Translations under genes and position numbers: made by a program | Notes under the pieces: generated by a model | Database searches by the model: none | What the model was told of the DNA's origin: nothing | Seen by the model: the letters and a program-made list of their open reading frames with translations, nothing else | DNA from: Streptomyces fulvoviolaceus | GTDB taxonomy: Bacteria; Actinomycetota; Actinomycetes; Streptomycetales; Streptomycetaceae | Assembly (NCBI RefSeq): GCF_000718165.1 | Contig: NZ_JOEY01000045.1 | Location: 22,535 to 86,534 of the forward strand | Direction of reading: 5' to 3' | DNA: 64,000 bases | Part shown: in pieces, positions 33,948 to 41,889 of the stretch | Position numbering within the stretch: the stretch's first letter is position 1 | Layout of the letters: every line of letters starts with the position of its first letter

Positions 33948-35063
33948 TCAGATGACGCGGCGGGCGGCGAGGATGTCCCAGTCCGCGAGCGGCGTGATCC
34001 GCACAGGCTTTCCGGTACGGGGGGCCTCGATCGCGAGTCCCGAGCCGATGTACATGCCGACGTGTTCGGGGCGGGCGGCGCTGCCGCGGGAGAAGATCAG
34101 GTCACCGGGCTTGAGTGCCTTGGGGGACACAGCCTTGCCCTCGTCGACCTGCGTATACGTGGTGCGGGTGAGCTGGATGCCAGCGTGCTTGTACGCCTGC
34201 TGGGTCAGCGAGCTGCAGTCGCAGCGGCCCATCGGGTCGGGGCCGTGCGGCGCAGTGCAGGTGCCGCCCCACTGGTACATCGTGCCGAGCTGCGCCATCG
34301 CCCAGGCGATCGCCTTGCGCGCCTTCGGATCGGCGTCCTTCGGGATCGAGTAGCCCTTCGGTACCGACCCTTGCGGGATGGTGCCGTACCCGGAGCCGTC
34401 CTCGGCCGCCGCACAGGGCGCGGTACTGGAGGCGGTGTTCGTCTCGCTGGTGTCCTGGTCGGCGTCGGGGAACGTCGCGGCGATCGCCTTCTGCAGCGCG
34501 GTCGCCAGCTCCTCCCAGTCAGCGTAGGCGTTGGGGTAGCCGGAGCGCTGGACCTTCTGCGCGGCCTGGGCGACGGTCAGCTGCTGCCAACCGTCCACCG
34601 CGAGCAGGTGCTTGTAGAACTGCTCGCTCGCGTAGATGGGGTCGTGGATCTCCGTAGCGGTGCCCCAGCCCTGGCTCGGCCGTTGCTGGAACAGACCCAG
34701 CGAGTCGCGGCCGCCAGAGTTCAGGTTGCGCAGCCGTGATTCCTGCATCGCGGTGGCGAGCGCGATGATCTGGCCCTTTTTAGGCACGTGGAGGCCGATC
34801 CCGGTGGCCACGATCGTGCGGGCGTGGGGGATCTGTTCCTCGGGCAGGGACAGGCCCTCGACGTGCACGTCCTTGGCGGTCGCACCGTTGAGGATCTTGG
34901 TGACCTGCTCGACGACCGTGTCGGTGTCGACGTCGCCCACGCAGCTGAAGGACGAGTAGGTGGTCTGGGCGGCCTCGCTGCTGGTGGCCATCAGCATGGC
35001 CGTGCCGGAGAGGAGGAGAGGAGAGAGGACGAAGACGCCGATGCCGGCGGCCACGCCCTTCAA
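33948..35063 (-). CDS. Lytic transglycosylase-like plus NlpC/P60 cell-wall hydrolase
   Basis: 371 residues from TTG 35063. One N-terminal membrane or signal segment (GVFVLSPLLLSGTAMLMATS) is followed by a lysozyme-like region (IIALATAMQESRLRNLNSGG, then DSLGLFQQRPSQGWG) and a C-terminal NlpC/P60 domain (YQWGGTC, GRCDCSSLTQQAYKHAG with the catalytic Cys, and PEHVGMYIGSG with the catalytic His). This bifunctional type, like the VirB1/Tcp G enzymes of Gram-positive conjugation, opens peptidoglycan for the channel. It is the first gene of the transfer operon. Confidence 0.9.
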   Translation of the reverse strand: MKGVAAGIGVFVLSPLLLSGTAMLMATSSEAAQTTYSSFSCVGDVDTDTVVEQVTKILNGATAKDVHVEGLSLPEEQIPHARTIVATGIGLHVPKKGQIIALATAMQESRLRNLNSGGRDSLGLFQQRPSQGWGTATEIHDPIYASEQFYKHLLAVDGWQQLTVAQAAQKVQRSGYPNAYADWEELATALQKAIAATFPDADQDTSETNTASSTAPCAAAEDGSGYGTIPQGSVPKGYSIPKDADPKARKAIAWAMAQLGTMYQWGGTCTAPHGPDPMGRCDCSSLTQQAYKHAGIQLTRTTYTQVDEGKAVSPKALKPGDLIFSRGSAARPEHVGMYIGSGLAIEAPRTGKPVRITPLADWDILAARRVI

Positions 35064-35586
35064 TCGGGGACGCCTCCCGGGCGGCCGTCACGGGCCGGAG
35101 ACCGGTGCGCGGGCGGGGGAGGGTAGAGCGATGTCACAACGAGGTCCTTGGTGAAGTCCCGGCTGCGCGTGCGTCGTTGAGGAAAGGGCGCGACGGCCGG
35201 GTGGTGGGTAAATCGGAGCCTAGGTGCACGTGCGCGAGTTGCCGCTCGCACCGGCACGGGGCGTCGGGTCAGGTGTGCCAGGACATGGGGATACCTCCAC
35301 GAACGCAGGGCGGGGATGCGCCATCGGCGTGGTCCGCCGGGCAGTTCCAAAACACTAAGGGCGGATCCCCGGTTGCCGAAATCGTGTCCGATCAAGGCTC
35401 TATTTCGGGGTGTTCGGCGGCGATAGCGCTCAACCGGGGATCGTGCCCTACAGTTTTGTCTCCTCCCCTCGCCCCCGCCGCGGCGCGGCCCGCAGTGCCT
35501 TCCTGCCCGCATGCGGTCCCGCGGGTTATCCAGGCGGGCCGGAGCGTCTCTCCCTCACCTCACCCGACCCGAATTGGGGTATCTCT
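35064..35586. other. Divergent intergenic control region
   Basis: 523 bases without a convincing gene between the minus-strand transfer operon and the plus-strand methyltransferase. Base composition drops and codon bias vanishes. It contains copy D of the regulatory element and no other repeat that I can identify. Promoters for both directions must lie here. Confidence 0.65.
35354..35445 (+). promoter_or_regulatory. Regulatory element, copy D (two separated half-sites)
   Basis: ACTAAG, seven bases and CCCCGGTTGCCGAAA reproduce the left half of the palindrome; 65 bases later GATAGC, four bases and AACCGGGGATCGT give the right half. Each half, read on either strand, resembles the complete copies at 16252, 36414 and 40418. 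It lies between divergent operons and could control both. Inferred from sequence only. Confidence 0.5.
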
Positions 35587-36342
35587 TTGCCTTTTTCCCT
35601 GCACCAGGGCGACGCGCTCGGCGTCCTCGCCGAACTGCCGGACGACTGCGTCGACTCCGTCATCACCGACCCGCCGTACAACAGCGGCGGGCGAACGGCC
35701 AAGGAGCGCACCTCCCGCAGCGCGAAGCAGAAGTACACCTCCGCCGACGCAGGTCACGAACTGCCGGACTTCACCGGAGAGAACATGGATCAGCGGAGCT
35801 ACGGCTTCTGGCTGACCCAGATCATGACCGAGGCACACCGGCTCACCAAGGTCGGCGGCACGGCGCTGCTGTTCACCGACTGGCGGCAGCTGCCGATCAC
35901 CACGGATGCCATCCAGGCCGCCGGCTGGCTCTGGCGGGGCGTGCTCGCCTGGCACAAGCCGCAGGCCAGGCCCCAGAAGGGACGTTTCACCCAGAACTGC
36001 GAATTCGTCGTCTGGGCCAGCAACGGACCGATCGACGCCTCCAGGAACCCGGTCTACCTGCCCGGCCTGTACAGCGCCTCTCAGCCATCAGGCAAGAGTC
36101 GACAGCACATCACGCAGAAGCCCGTCTCCGTCATGCGTGAGCTGGTGCAGATCTCCCCGCCCGGCGGCACGGTGCTCGACTTCACCTGCGGCTCGGGCTC
36201 GACGGGAGTCGCAGCCCTGCTGGAGGGTCGTGATTTCATCGGCGTCGAGAAGACCAAGCACTACGCCGAGATAGCCGCCGACCGGCTCACCGAAACGCTG
36301 CAACAGACTTTGTCCCAGGACGACTTGACCCTCACGTCCTGA
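35587..36342 (+). CDS. Site-specific DNA methyltransferase (N6-adenine or N4-cytosine)
   Basis: 251 residues from TTG 35587, which gives MPFSLHQGDALGVLAELPDD; a GGGG tract lies upstream. The catalytic motif DPPYNSGG is at about 28-35 and the AdoMet-binding motif DFTCGSGSTG is in the C-terminal part (about 200), the order of the beta class. HITQKPVSVMRELVQISPP is typical. No restriction enzyme gene is adjacent, so it is an orphan enzyme that may mark the element's DNA or protect it on entry. Target sequence unknown. Confidence 0.9.
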   Translation: MPFSLHQGDALGVLAELPDDCVDSVITDPPYNSGGRTAKERTSRSAKQKYTSADAGHELPDFTGENMDQRSYGFWLTQIMTEAHRLTKVGGTALLFTDWRQLPITTDAIQAAGWLWRGVLAWHKPQARPQKGRFTQNCEFVVWASNGPIDASRNPVYLPGLYSASQPSGKSRQHITQKPVSVMRELVQISPPGGTVLDFTCGSGSTGVAALLEGRDFIGVEKTKHYAEIAADRLTETLQQTLSQDDLTLTS

Positions 36343-36355
36343 GCCCTGTCGTGCA

Positions 36356-36406
36356 GCGCGGGCACGGCCTGTGGTGCGTGGCCCGTCACCATGGCCGTGC
36401 CCGCGC
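36356..36406 (+). terminator. Inverted repeat after the methyltransferase gene
   Basis: Perfect 14-bp arms (GCGCGGGCACGGCC and its complement) around a 23-base loop, starting 13 bases after the stop codon. This is probably a terminator, although no T run follows, which is usual in streptomycetes. It separates the methyltransferase from copy A of the regulatory element. Confidence 0.55.
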
Positions 36407-36413
36407 GGGGCGT

Positions 36414-36456
36414 TATAGCAGCACAGTCCCGGTTACCGAAACCGGGGATTCTCCGG
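36414..36456 (+). promoter_or_regulatory. Conserved palindrome with TATAGC box, copy A
   Basis: TATAGC, seven bases, TCCCGGTT, ACCGA, AACCGGGG, then ATTCTCCGGA. The arms are identical to copy B except for one base. The GTG of the downstream gene is 55 bases away, with a good AAGGAGG. The TATAGC box could be a -10 element and the palindrome an operator or a hairpin at the 5' end of the transcript. Confidence 0.6.
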
Positions 36457-36510
36457 ATGGTTTGAGCCGCAATTCACGCCCAACGGCCGCGGCTCAAGGA
36501 GGCCCTTTTC

Positions 36511-37161
36511 GTGCCTGAATCCATAGACCCCCCGGAGGACGGGGAGACGGAACCGGTCCGGCTGCCGGAGTCCGATCTGGAGAGCATTGAGGCGAGCGTC
36601 CGCAAACTGCTGGACCAATCTGCCGAGCAGGCCCGCCAGCTCGACAGCCTCGCCTCCGCACCGCCGCCCACGGACTCGCCGTTCGGCGCCTTCGGCCTTC
36701 CGGGGTTCGCGGGACTGCCGCCGCAGCCCGCCCCGCCGGAGCCCCGCCCGATCCTGGAGCTGGAGGGCGAGGAGTACGAAGACGAACTAGACGCGCTGTC
36801 GGACTGGGTGGATGACTTCCTCGTCCGGGTCTACGGGGCGGAGGTCACCACCGCCGCCCCGTGGTGCGAGCAGTGGCAGGAACACGCCGACGTCGTCGCC
36901 TGGCTCCACGCCCTGTGGCTGGCCTACCAGCAGCACAAGGATCCCGAGGCCGGTATGTCCGGCCTGTTCGTCTGGCACCGGGACTTCCTCACCCACGCCA
37001 TGGCCACCGTCAGGGCGGCCGGCGGGCCGCTCTCCGCGTGCATGACCGATCCGGACCGACCCGCCCACCGCCTGCTGCCCGGACCGCCGCCCTCGAGCCG
37101 GACCACCGCCGAAACCGCAGAGTCCGAGGAGAACGGCGCACCCGGCCAGGGGGCCGGATGA
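36511..37161 (+). CDS. DUF4913-like protein
   Basis: 216 residues from GTG 36511 with AAGGAGG upstream. An acidic N-terminus (PPEDGETEPVRLPESDLESI) and a coiled region precede a Pro-rich linker and a conserved-looking domain: WVDDFLVRVYGAEVTTAAPW, CEQWQEHADVVAWLHALW, then FVWHRDFLTHAMATVRAAG. This arrangement is that of DUF4913 proteins in actinobacterial mobile elements. It overlaps the next gene by ATGA. Function unknown; the pairing with a RelE/ParE-like protein suggests a partner role. Confidence 0.72.
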   Translation: MPESIDPPEDGETEPVRLPESDLESIEASVRKLLDQSAEQARQLDSLASAPPPTDSPFGAFGLPGFAGLPPQPAPPEPRPILELEGEEYEDELDALSDWVDDFLVRVYGAEVTTAAPWCEQWQEHADVVAWLHALWLAYQQHKDPEAGMSGLFVWHRDFLTHAMATVRAAGGPLSACMTDPDRPAHRLLPGPPPSSRTTAETAESEENGAPGQGAG

Positions 37162-37643
37162 GCGGCCACGACCGGCCCGCCTTCGGTCTCTCCTTCGACC
37201 CGCGCGCCCTGACCGACCTTCTCCAGGCCCCCAGCGACATCCGCGACCTGGCGCTCGCCCAGCTCCAGGACGTCGTCAACGCCCGCCTGTTCGGCGCCAA
37301 ACTCACCCGCGATCTCGCCGGATGCCGCAAGGTCTACGTCGATCACCGCAATGCGTGGCGCATCGTTTACGCCCAGCGGCCGGCGCCTGCCAACTCCACG
37401 CACACCACCGAGATCCACGTCGTGGCCGTACGCCCGCGGGAAGCCCACGACGTGTACGACACCGCCCGCGCCCGCCTCGGCCTCACCCGACGGCCCCTGG
37501 GCGAGCGCACCCACGCGGCCCGCACCCGCTCACCGCAGCTGGGAGCGCGCCAGCCCATCCCCAAGCCAGGACCACCGCCGTACGCGATGCCCGGCCTTCC
37601 CCGACCCGCACTGCCCCCGACCCTGAAGGGCCCCATTCGTTGA
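37158..37643 (+). CDS. RelE/ParE-like protein with proline-rich tail
   Basis: 161 residues. The N-terminal 100 residues fit a RelE/ParE fold: ALAQLQDVVNARLFGAKLTR, CRKVYVDHRNAWRIVYAQR, EIHVVAVRPREAHDVYDTAR. RelE/ParE toxins cleave mRNA on ribosomes or poison gyrase, but active residues are too variable to tell whether this copy is toxic. A 60-residue Pro/Arg tail is unusual for a toxin. The upstream overlapping DUF4913 gene would occupy the antitoxin position. Confidence 0.65.
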   Translation: MSGHDRPAFGLSFDPRALTDLLQAPSDIRDLALAQLQDVVNARLFGAKLTRDLAGCRKVYVDHRNAWRIVYAQRPAPANSTHTTEIHVVAVRPREAHDVYDTARARLGLTRRPLGERTHAARTRSPQLGARQPIPKPGPPPYAMPGLPRPALPPTLKGPIR

Positions 37644-38374
37644 CGCCGTTCCCCGCACTGATCGACCAGGTCGCCGCCGCCGTACTGGCGCCGACGGAGG
37701 TCACCGAGAACCCGCACCACCGCGCCATCGTCGATGTGTTCGTCGAGATCCAGGACCTCGACCGGCAGCTCGCCGCCCTGTCCGGCGCCGACCGTCCCGC
37801 CGGCGTCAGTGCCACCGAGCAGCTCGACACACTCACCGACCTGCTGATCGAACGCATGGCAGCCGGAGCCGAGTTGAGCGCGCTGCTGTCCACCTCCTGC
37901 TGCTGCGCGGCGGCGTACGAGCCCGAACCGCCCAGTGAGTACGAGCCGGTGGAGGACGAAGAGCCCGACTTCGATCCGGACCTCGATCCCGACTTCGAGG
38001 GCTTCGACGACTTCGAGGATCTGGAGGGTCCCGACGACCTCGACGGCTTCGATGACCTCCACGAGGCCACATGCGAGGAGTTCCTGACCTGCCCGAGCCG
38101 GCCGAGGACGATTGTCCACGCCTGCCTTGACATCTTCGACGTCATGGATGCAGCGGAGTATGTGAGCACCGCGGAGCTGGTCACGCGCCTGCGCGAGCTG
38201 CCCGGCGAGGCCGATGGACGCTGGCGCTACGCCGACCTCACCCCGGTCCGCCTCGCTCTGCTCCTGCGCCCCTACGGAGTCCAGTCCCGCAAGCCGCGCA
38301 ACGTCGACGGCAGCCGCTACCGGGCCTACCGGCGCGGCGACCTGCAGGCCGCCCGCCCGGACTGCTCCTGCTGA
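37640..38374 (+). CDS. Protein with acidic linker and DUF3631-like C-terminal domain
   Basis: 244 residues from TTG 37640 (TTGA overlap). A helical N-terminus (ALIDQVAAAVLAPTEVTENP, then LLIERMAAGAELSALLSTS-CCC) is followed by about 45 strongly acidic residues rich in D, E and F, then a C-terminal domain with AELVTRLRELPGEADGRWRY and LTPVRLALLLRPYGVQSRKP ending YRAYRRGDLQAA. That tail resembles the end of DUF3631 helicase/replication proteins, where it forms a winged helix. Here it stands without the ATPase. A nucleic-acid or protein-binding adaptor role is inferred. Confidence 0.62.
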   Translation: MTPFPALIDQVAAAVLAPTEVTENPHHRAIVDVFVEIQDLDRQLAALSGADRPAGVSATEQLDTLTDLLIERMAAGAELSALLSTSCCCAAAYEPEPPSEYEPVEDEEPDFDPDLDPDFEGFDDFEDLEGPDDLDGFDDLHEATCEEFLTCPSRPRTIVHACLDIFDVMDAAEYVSTAELVTRLRELPGEADGRWRYADLTPVRLALLLRPYGVQSRKPRNVDGSRYRAYRRGDLQAARPDCSC

Positions 38375-38403
38375 CCCACCCCGCCCTCGCGCGTACCCGC
38401 GAG

Positions 38404-38877
38404 GTGACGGCGGCGGACTGGGACCTGGTCGCCGCCTTCCACGCGCAGTGTTCCGAACAGAACCTGTTGCGCCGCTGGGGCCGAACCCGCCTCACGCCCC
38501 GCGACTTGACACGGCTGCTCGCCCAGGCGCAGTGCTGGATCGGACTCGACGCGGACGAGCGGCCACTGGCCCTCGTCTGCCTCGGGCCCGTCAGCCGGGA
38601 GCCGGGCATCGTCGACCTCGGACTGCAAGTCGCCGACGACCACCACCGCCGCGGCATCGGAACGGCCCTGGCCGGGCAGGCAGCCCGGATGGCCCGCACG
38701 CGCGGGGCACACACCCTCACCGCGTTCACGCAGGCGTCCAACGCGCCGATGCTCCGGCTCCTGGAGCGTCTGGGGCCCACCCGGCGCACCCGCGACGGCC
38801 CCTACGTCGAGGTCCGCATCGCCCTGGACGCGTGCGCCTCGGACACAATCCCGCACACAAGAACCGCTCCGACATGA
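38404..38877 (+). CDS. GNAT-family N-acetyltransferase
   Basis: 157 residues from GTG 38404; a CTG at 38371 overlapping the upstream stop would add 11 residues. The fold is clear: VTAADWDLVAAFHAQCSEQN at the N-terminus, IVDLGLQVADDHHRRGIGTA with the acetyl-CoA-binding R-R-G-I-G-T-A, and FTQASNAPMLRLLERLGP near the end. It transfers an acetyl group from acetyl-CoA to an unknown amine. It overlaps the next gene by ATGA. Confidence 0.85.
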   Translation: MTAADWDLVAAFHAQCSEQNLLRRWGRTRLTPRDLTRLLAQAQCWIGLDADERPLALVCLGPVSREPGIVDLGLQVADDHHRRGIGTALAGQAARMARTRGAHTLTAFTQASNAPMLRLLERLGPTRRTRDGPYVEVRIALDACASDTIPHTRTAPT

Positions 38878-39563
38878 GCTCACCCCCCGCACCCTCGCCC
38901 GACCGCCACCCGCGCACCGTGCTCGACCACAGGATCGAGACGGCCGCAGGGTGCAGCATCGAGACGCTGTGGCGGCACCGCGAGGCCGGTCTCCTCGACG
39001 CACCGCACTCGGCCCTGGCGGACGCCCACCGCGACCTCGTCCGGGCCGAGCGGGACGTCACCTTCCACCGCGCCCGTCTCGCCCGCCTGGTGTCCGGAGA
39101 GCTCCCCGTCGATCAGGCGCTGTTGGCCCGGATCGAGCGCACGGTCGACCAGCTGGCGCACGCCATCGACGAGCGCGACACCGAGCAGGCCAAGGCCGCC
39201 GCCGCGCTGGAGCCGATCGAAGCCGCCGCCCCGCTGCAGGCGCCACAGCAGATGCCGACGAAAGACTTCGCGGCCCTGCTCACCATCGCCCAGGGCGCCA
39301 AGCTCCACGAGAACCTCCTCACCCACCGGCTCGCCGTGGTCACCCCCTCCCGCACCCGCATCTCCTACGCCCAGCTGCAGCGCCTGCAGGCGAGCGGCCT
39401 CGTCGACCGCGACACCTCCCACCCAGTGCACGCCGGCCAGCCCGTCACCCTCACCGACGCCGGCCGGGCCGCCCTTGCCGCCCCGCGCCCCGCAGGCCCG
39501 CCCGGCACCACGCCGTCGCCCCGGCCAGCGTCATCACGCGCTCCCGCACACCTGCGTCGCTGA
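38874..39563 (+). CDS. Helical protein with C-terminal winged-helix-like domain (family A)
   Basis: 229 residues from ATG 38874. The N-terminal half resembles the small helical proteins at 40983-42309 (LVRAERDVTFHRARLARLVS, then IERTVDQLAHAIDERDTEQA). The C-terminal half has KDFAALLTIAQGAKLHENLL, ISYAQLQRLQASGLVDRD and VTLTDAGRAALAAPRP, the wHTH-like tail of family A. It links the two paralog families. A DNA-binding role is inferred from the fold only. Confidence 0.65.
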   Translation: MSSPPAPSPDRHPRTVLDHRIETAAGCSIETLWRHREAGLLDAPHSALADAHRDLVRAERDVTFHRARLARLVSGELPVDQALLARIERTVDQLAHAIDERDTEQAKAAAALEPIEAAAPLQAPQQMPTKDFAALLTIAQGAKLHENLLTHRLAVVTPSRTRISYAQLQRLQASGLVDRDTSHPVHAGQPVTLTDAGRAALAAPRPAGPPGTTPSPRPASSRAPAHLRR

Positions 39564-39619
39564 ACAGATCAACACGCCCTGCCCACGACGCCCATGGCGT
39601 CGTCGCACCGAAAGCACCG

Positions 39620-40342
39620 ATGCCCACCTACGAACCGGATTTCCGCCTCGACGGATATGAGGCCGTCAACGACCACGTCGCCGACCAGTTCTGGCAGCAC
39701 ATCACCATCGAGCAGGACATGCTCACCCTGCTGGCCGAGCACCACACCGAGGACGGCGAGCACAGCTTCCACGTGATGCACAACCGCGCCGTCACCTGGG
39801 GCATCCCCGGGGAACCACAGATCGTCGCCCTGCACCTCAAACGCGACTCGGCGGCGCGCACCTTCCGCTTCACACACAAGGAACTGCCGCTGCCGTCCAT
39901 GGCCCAGTCCTGGCTGATCGCCCGCGGCTGCCCCGAGGAGAAGATCCTCCTGCCCGACGGCATGGGCACCACTCCCGCCAACCAGGCCACCCGCGCCCTG
40001 GAGAAGCGACTGCGCAGCGACGGCGACCATTTCGCCCTGCTGACCAGCTACACGCACGACGCCGAGCCGATCGAGACCACCGTGCTGCTGCGCGCCATCG
40101 ACGAGAAGGCGCCACTGCCGTTCCGGGTCCTGCTCGAAGAGGTCGACACCGACGCGTGGACGCACACCCTGCGCGAGGGCGCCTTCGCCACCTTCGAGGC
40201 AGCCACCCAGTGGTGGGAAGCGCACTGGAACGGCGAGACGATCCCGCTGCCGGCCACGTCACCGCCAGCCCGCCACACCACCGCTCCGGGCGTCCCCGCT
40301 CTGCCCGCGCACCCCGCTCCACCGCGCGGTCCGAGCCGCTGA
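39620..40342 (+). CDS. Accessory protein of unknown function
   Basis: 240 residues from ATG 39620 (MPTYEPDFRLDGYEAVNDHV). A mixed alpha/beta protein: FWQHITIEQDMLTLLAEHHT, SWLIARGCPEEKILLPDGMG, HFALLTSYTHDAEPIETTVL, then FATFEAATQWWEAHW, with a Pro-rich tail. Codon use is typical for the host. I recognise no family. Confidence 0.68.
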   Translation: MPTYEPDFRLDGYEAVNDHVADQFWQHITIEQDMLTLLAEHHTEDGEHSFHVMHNRAVTWGIPGEPQIVALHLKRDSAARTFRFTHKELPLPSMAQSWLIARGCPEEKILLPDGMGTTPANQATRALEKRLRSDGDHFALLTSYTHDAEPIETTVLLRAIDEKAPLPFRVLLEEVDTDAWTHTLREGAFATFEAATQWWEAHWNGETIPLPATSPPARHTTAPGVPALPAHPAPPRGPSR

Positions 40343-40417
40343 ATTCGCTGCTACCCACCGGCTTTCCCTTTCCCCGCCCACTGAAATGCCGGCTGCCCTG
40401 AGCTAGGCGGCGCGGAA

Positions 40418-40461
40418 CATAGCACGCAATCCCCGGTTACCGAAACCGGGGATTCTCCGGA
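40418..40461 (+). promoter_or_regulatory. Conserved palindrome with CATAGC box, copy B
   Basis: CATAGC, seven bases, CCCCGGTT, ACCGA, AACCGGGG, then ATTCTCCGGA: a perfect 8-bp inverted repeat, about 80 bases before the secreted SH3 gene. The right flank is identical to copy A for ten bases. It probably drives the operon beginning at 40542. Confidence 0.62.
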
Positions 40462-40541
40462 CTCTTGTTCTCAGCCCGCACGGCGCCAGCCCGGGTCCGT
40501 TTCCGCATTCCCTTCCCTATTTTCGTGGAGGTCAATTCCCC

Positions 40542-40868
40542 ATGCGCACCAGCCGCATAGCCGTCTCCGCCGCCGTTCTCGGCGCGCTCGCTCTCCCGCT
40601 CGTCTCCATCCCCACCGCCAGTGCCGCAACCAACGTCAGCAGCTGCTCGGCAAAGCCGCTCCCGTACAAGGTGCACACGAAGGCTGTAACGATCCGCTCC
40701 AAGGCGTCCTCCAAGTCCACGGCGCTCGGCGTGCTCTACCGCAGCCACAAGTTCACCGTCCACAAGAGCAGCGGGAACTGGCGCTACATCACGGACAAGA
40801 CCACCGGCGTAAAGGGGTGGGTGTCCGGAACGTACGTCTACCGCGACACCGCCATGTGCCTGGACTAG
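40542..40868 (+). CDS. Secreted SH3-like domain protein
   Basis: 108 residues from an ATG with GGAGG upstream. A signal peptide (IAVSAAVLGALALPLVSIPT) ends near TASA. The mature SH3-like domain has KVHTKAVTIRSKASSKSTAL, YRSHKFTVHKSSGNWRYITD and GWVSGTYVY. It is related in plan to the protein at 33441 and has its own palindrome-type control element. Possible cell-wall binding. Confidence 0.8.
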   Translation: MRTSRIAVSAAVLGALALPLVSIPTASAATNVSSCSAKPLPYKVHTKAVTIRSKASSKSTALGVLYRSHKFTVHKSSGNWRYITDKTTGVKGWVSGTYVYRDTAMCLD

Positions 40869-40982
40869 CAGACCGGCCCGCAATTCCCCTCTTCGGCATC
40901 CGGGTTCGCGGACTGCTCCCGCACGGACCGGATTTGCAGTGCATTTTCCCGCCCCCGAACAGCGAATGAAAGGAGCCTCTCC

Positions 40983-41438
40983 GTGCCCGAGTTCAGCGAG
41001 GACGTGATGGGCGTCGTCACTGAGCGGATCGAGGACCGCTTCCAGATGCCTCTCGCCGATCTGCGCCGGGCGGTTCAGGCGGCACCACAGGCCAACCCCG
41101 ATGCCACCAGTGTCGTGCACTGGTACGGCCTGCTCGCCGAAACCCAGGACGCACTCGACACCGCGGAGGACGCGCTCGTCGAGGCGCTCGGCACGCACCC
41201 GGGCGAACTCGACGACGCTGTCATGGAGTTGGCGCACCAGGTCAACGCCGCTGTCACTGCACGTGACGGTCGCGTGATGGTCGTGAACTACCTCCTCGAC
41301 CCCCTCGCCCCTGGCAAGCGCGGGCCTGGCGCCTGGCGTGGTGCCGGCCCCGCCGCGCGCCGCGCTCCGGCGCTGCCCACCTCGGCGCCCGCGCTGCCCG
41401 GCGAGCGGGGTATCCCGACGCGCGGGGTGACGCGATGA
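40983..41438 (+). CDS. Small helical protein (family G)
   Basis: 151 residues from GTG 40983 after AAGGAG. Helical: VVTERIEDRFQMPLADLRRA, AETQDALDTAEDALVEALG, then MELAHQVNAAVTARDGRVM. Two adjacent genes and the first half of the protein at 38874 share the A-E...R...I...V-x-x-RD pattern. The tail is Pro/Arg-rich. Function unknown. Confidence 0.68.
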   Translation: MPEFSEDVMGVVTERIEDRFQMPLADLRRAVQAAPQANPDATSVVHWYGLLAETQDALDTAEDALVEALGTHPGELDDAVMELAHQVNAAVTARDGRVMVVNYLLDPLAPGKRGPGAWRGAGPAARRAPALPTSAPALPGERGIPTRGVTR

Positions 41439-41878
41439 GCGTCATCGACAAGTCCACCAGCCGCGACCAAGCGCTGGAGGAGGCGTTCGGTGCCTCCGTC
41501 GCCGAACTGTATGCGCAGGCAGCTCATCTTGAGGTCTGCGCCGCACTCCACCGTGCGCTGGAACTGCGCAGCTTTCTCGCGGTCGCCGAGGAACAGGTCG
41601 TCCGCGTACGTGATCGCGTCCACGCCTCGATGTCCTGCGACCGCGACCTGGGCGACCTGTCCGCCGAGGACCTGCGCTGGGATGCCCAGTGGCTGGAGGC
41701 TGCGCTGGCCGGCCGGGACGGCTACGTCGCCGCCCTCGACGACCTCCTGCGGACCATGCCCGCTCCCGAACAACGCCCCGCGCAGCCGGTGCAGTTCGCC
41801 CAACCGAAGATCACCGCCACTGCTCCGCCCGCCCCGGCAACCGGCCGTGCCGGGGCGGTGCGGACCCACCGTCCCTGA
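41435..41878 (+). CDS. Small helical protein (family G)
   Basis: 147 residues from ATG 41435 (ATGA overlap). Follows the same plan as its neighbours: LEEAFGASVAELYAQAAHLE, FLAVAEEQVVRVRDRVHAS, then AQWLEAALAGRDGYVAALDD. Ends in a Pro/Ala tail. Function unknown. Confidence 0.68.
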   Translation: MSVIDKSTSRDQALEEAFGASVAELYAQAAHLEVCAALHRALELRSFLAVAEEQVVRVRDRVHASMSCDRDLGDLSAEDLRWDAQWLEAALAGRDGYVAALDDLLRTMPAPEQRPAQPVQFAQPKITATAPPAPATGRAGAVRTHRP

Positions 41879-41889
41879 AAGCCCGCCGA

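Noticed and set aside
40437..41237. Minus-strand 266-codon frame over the SH3 and helical genes
   Set aside because: It would cover a signal-peptide gene with a good ribosome site on the other strand and has no similarity.
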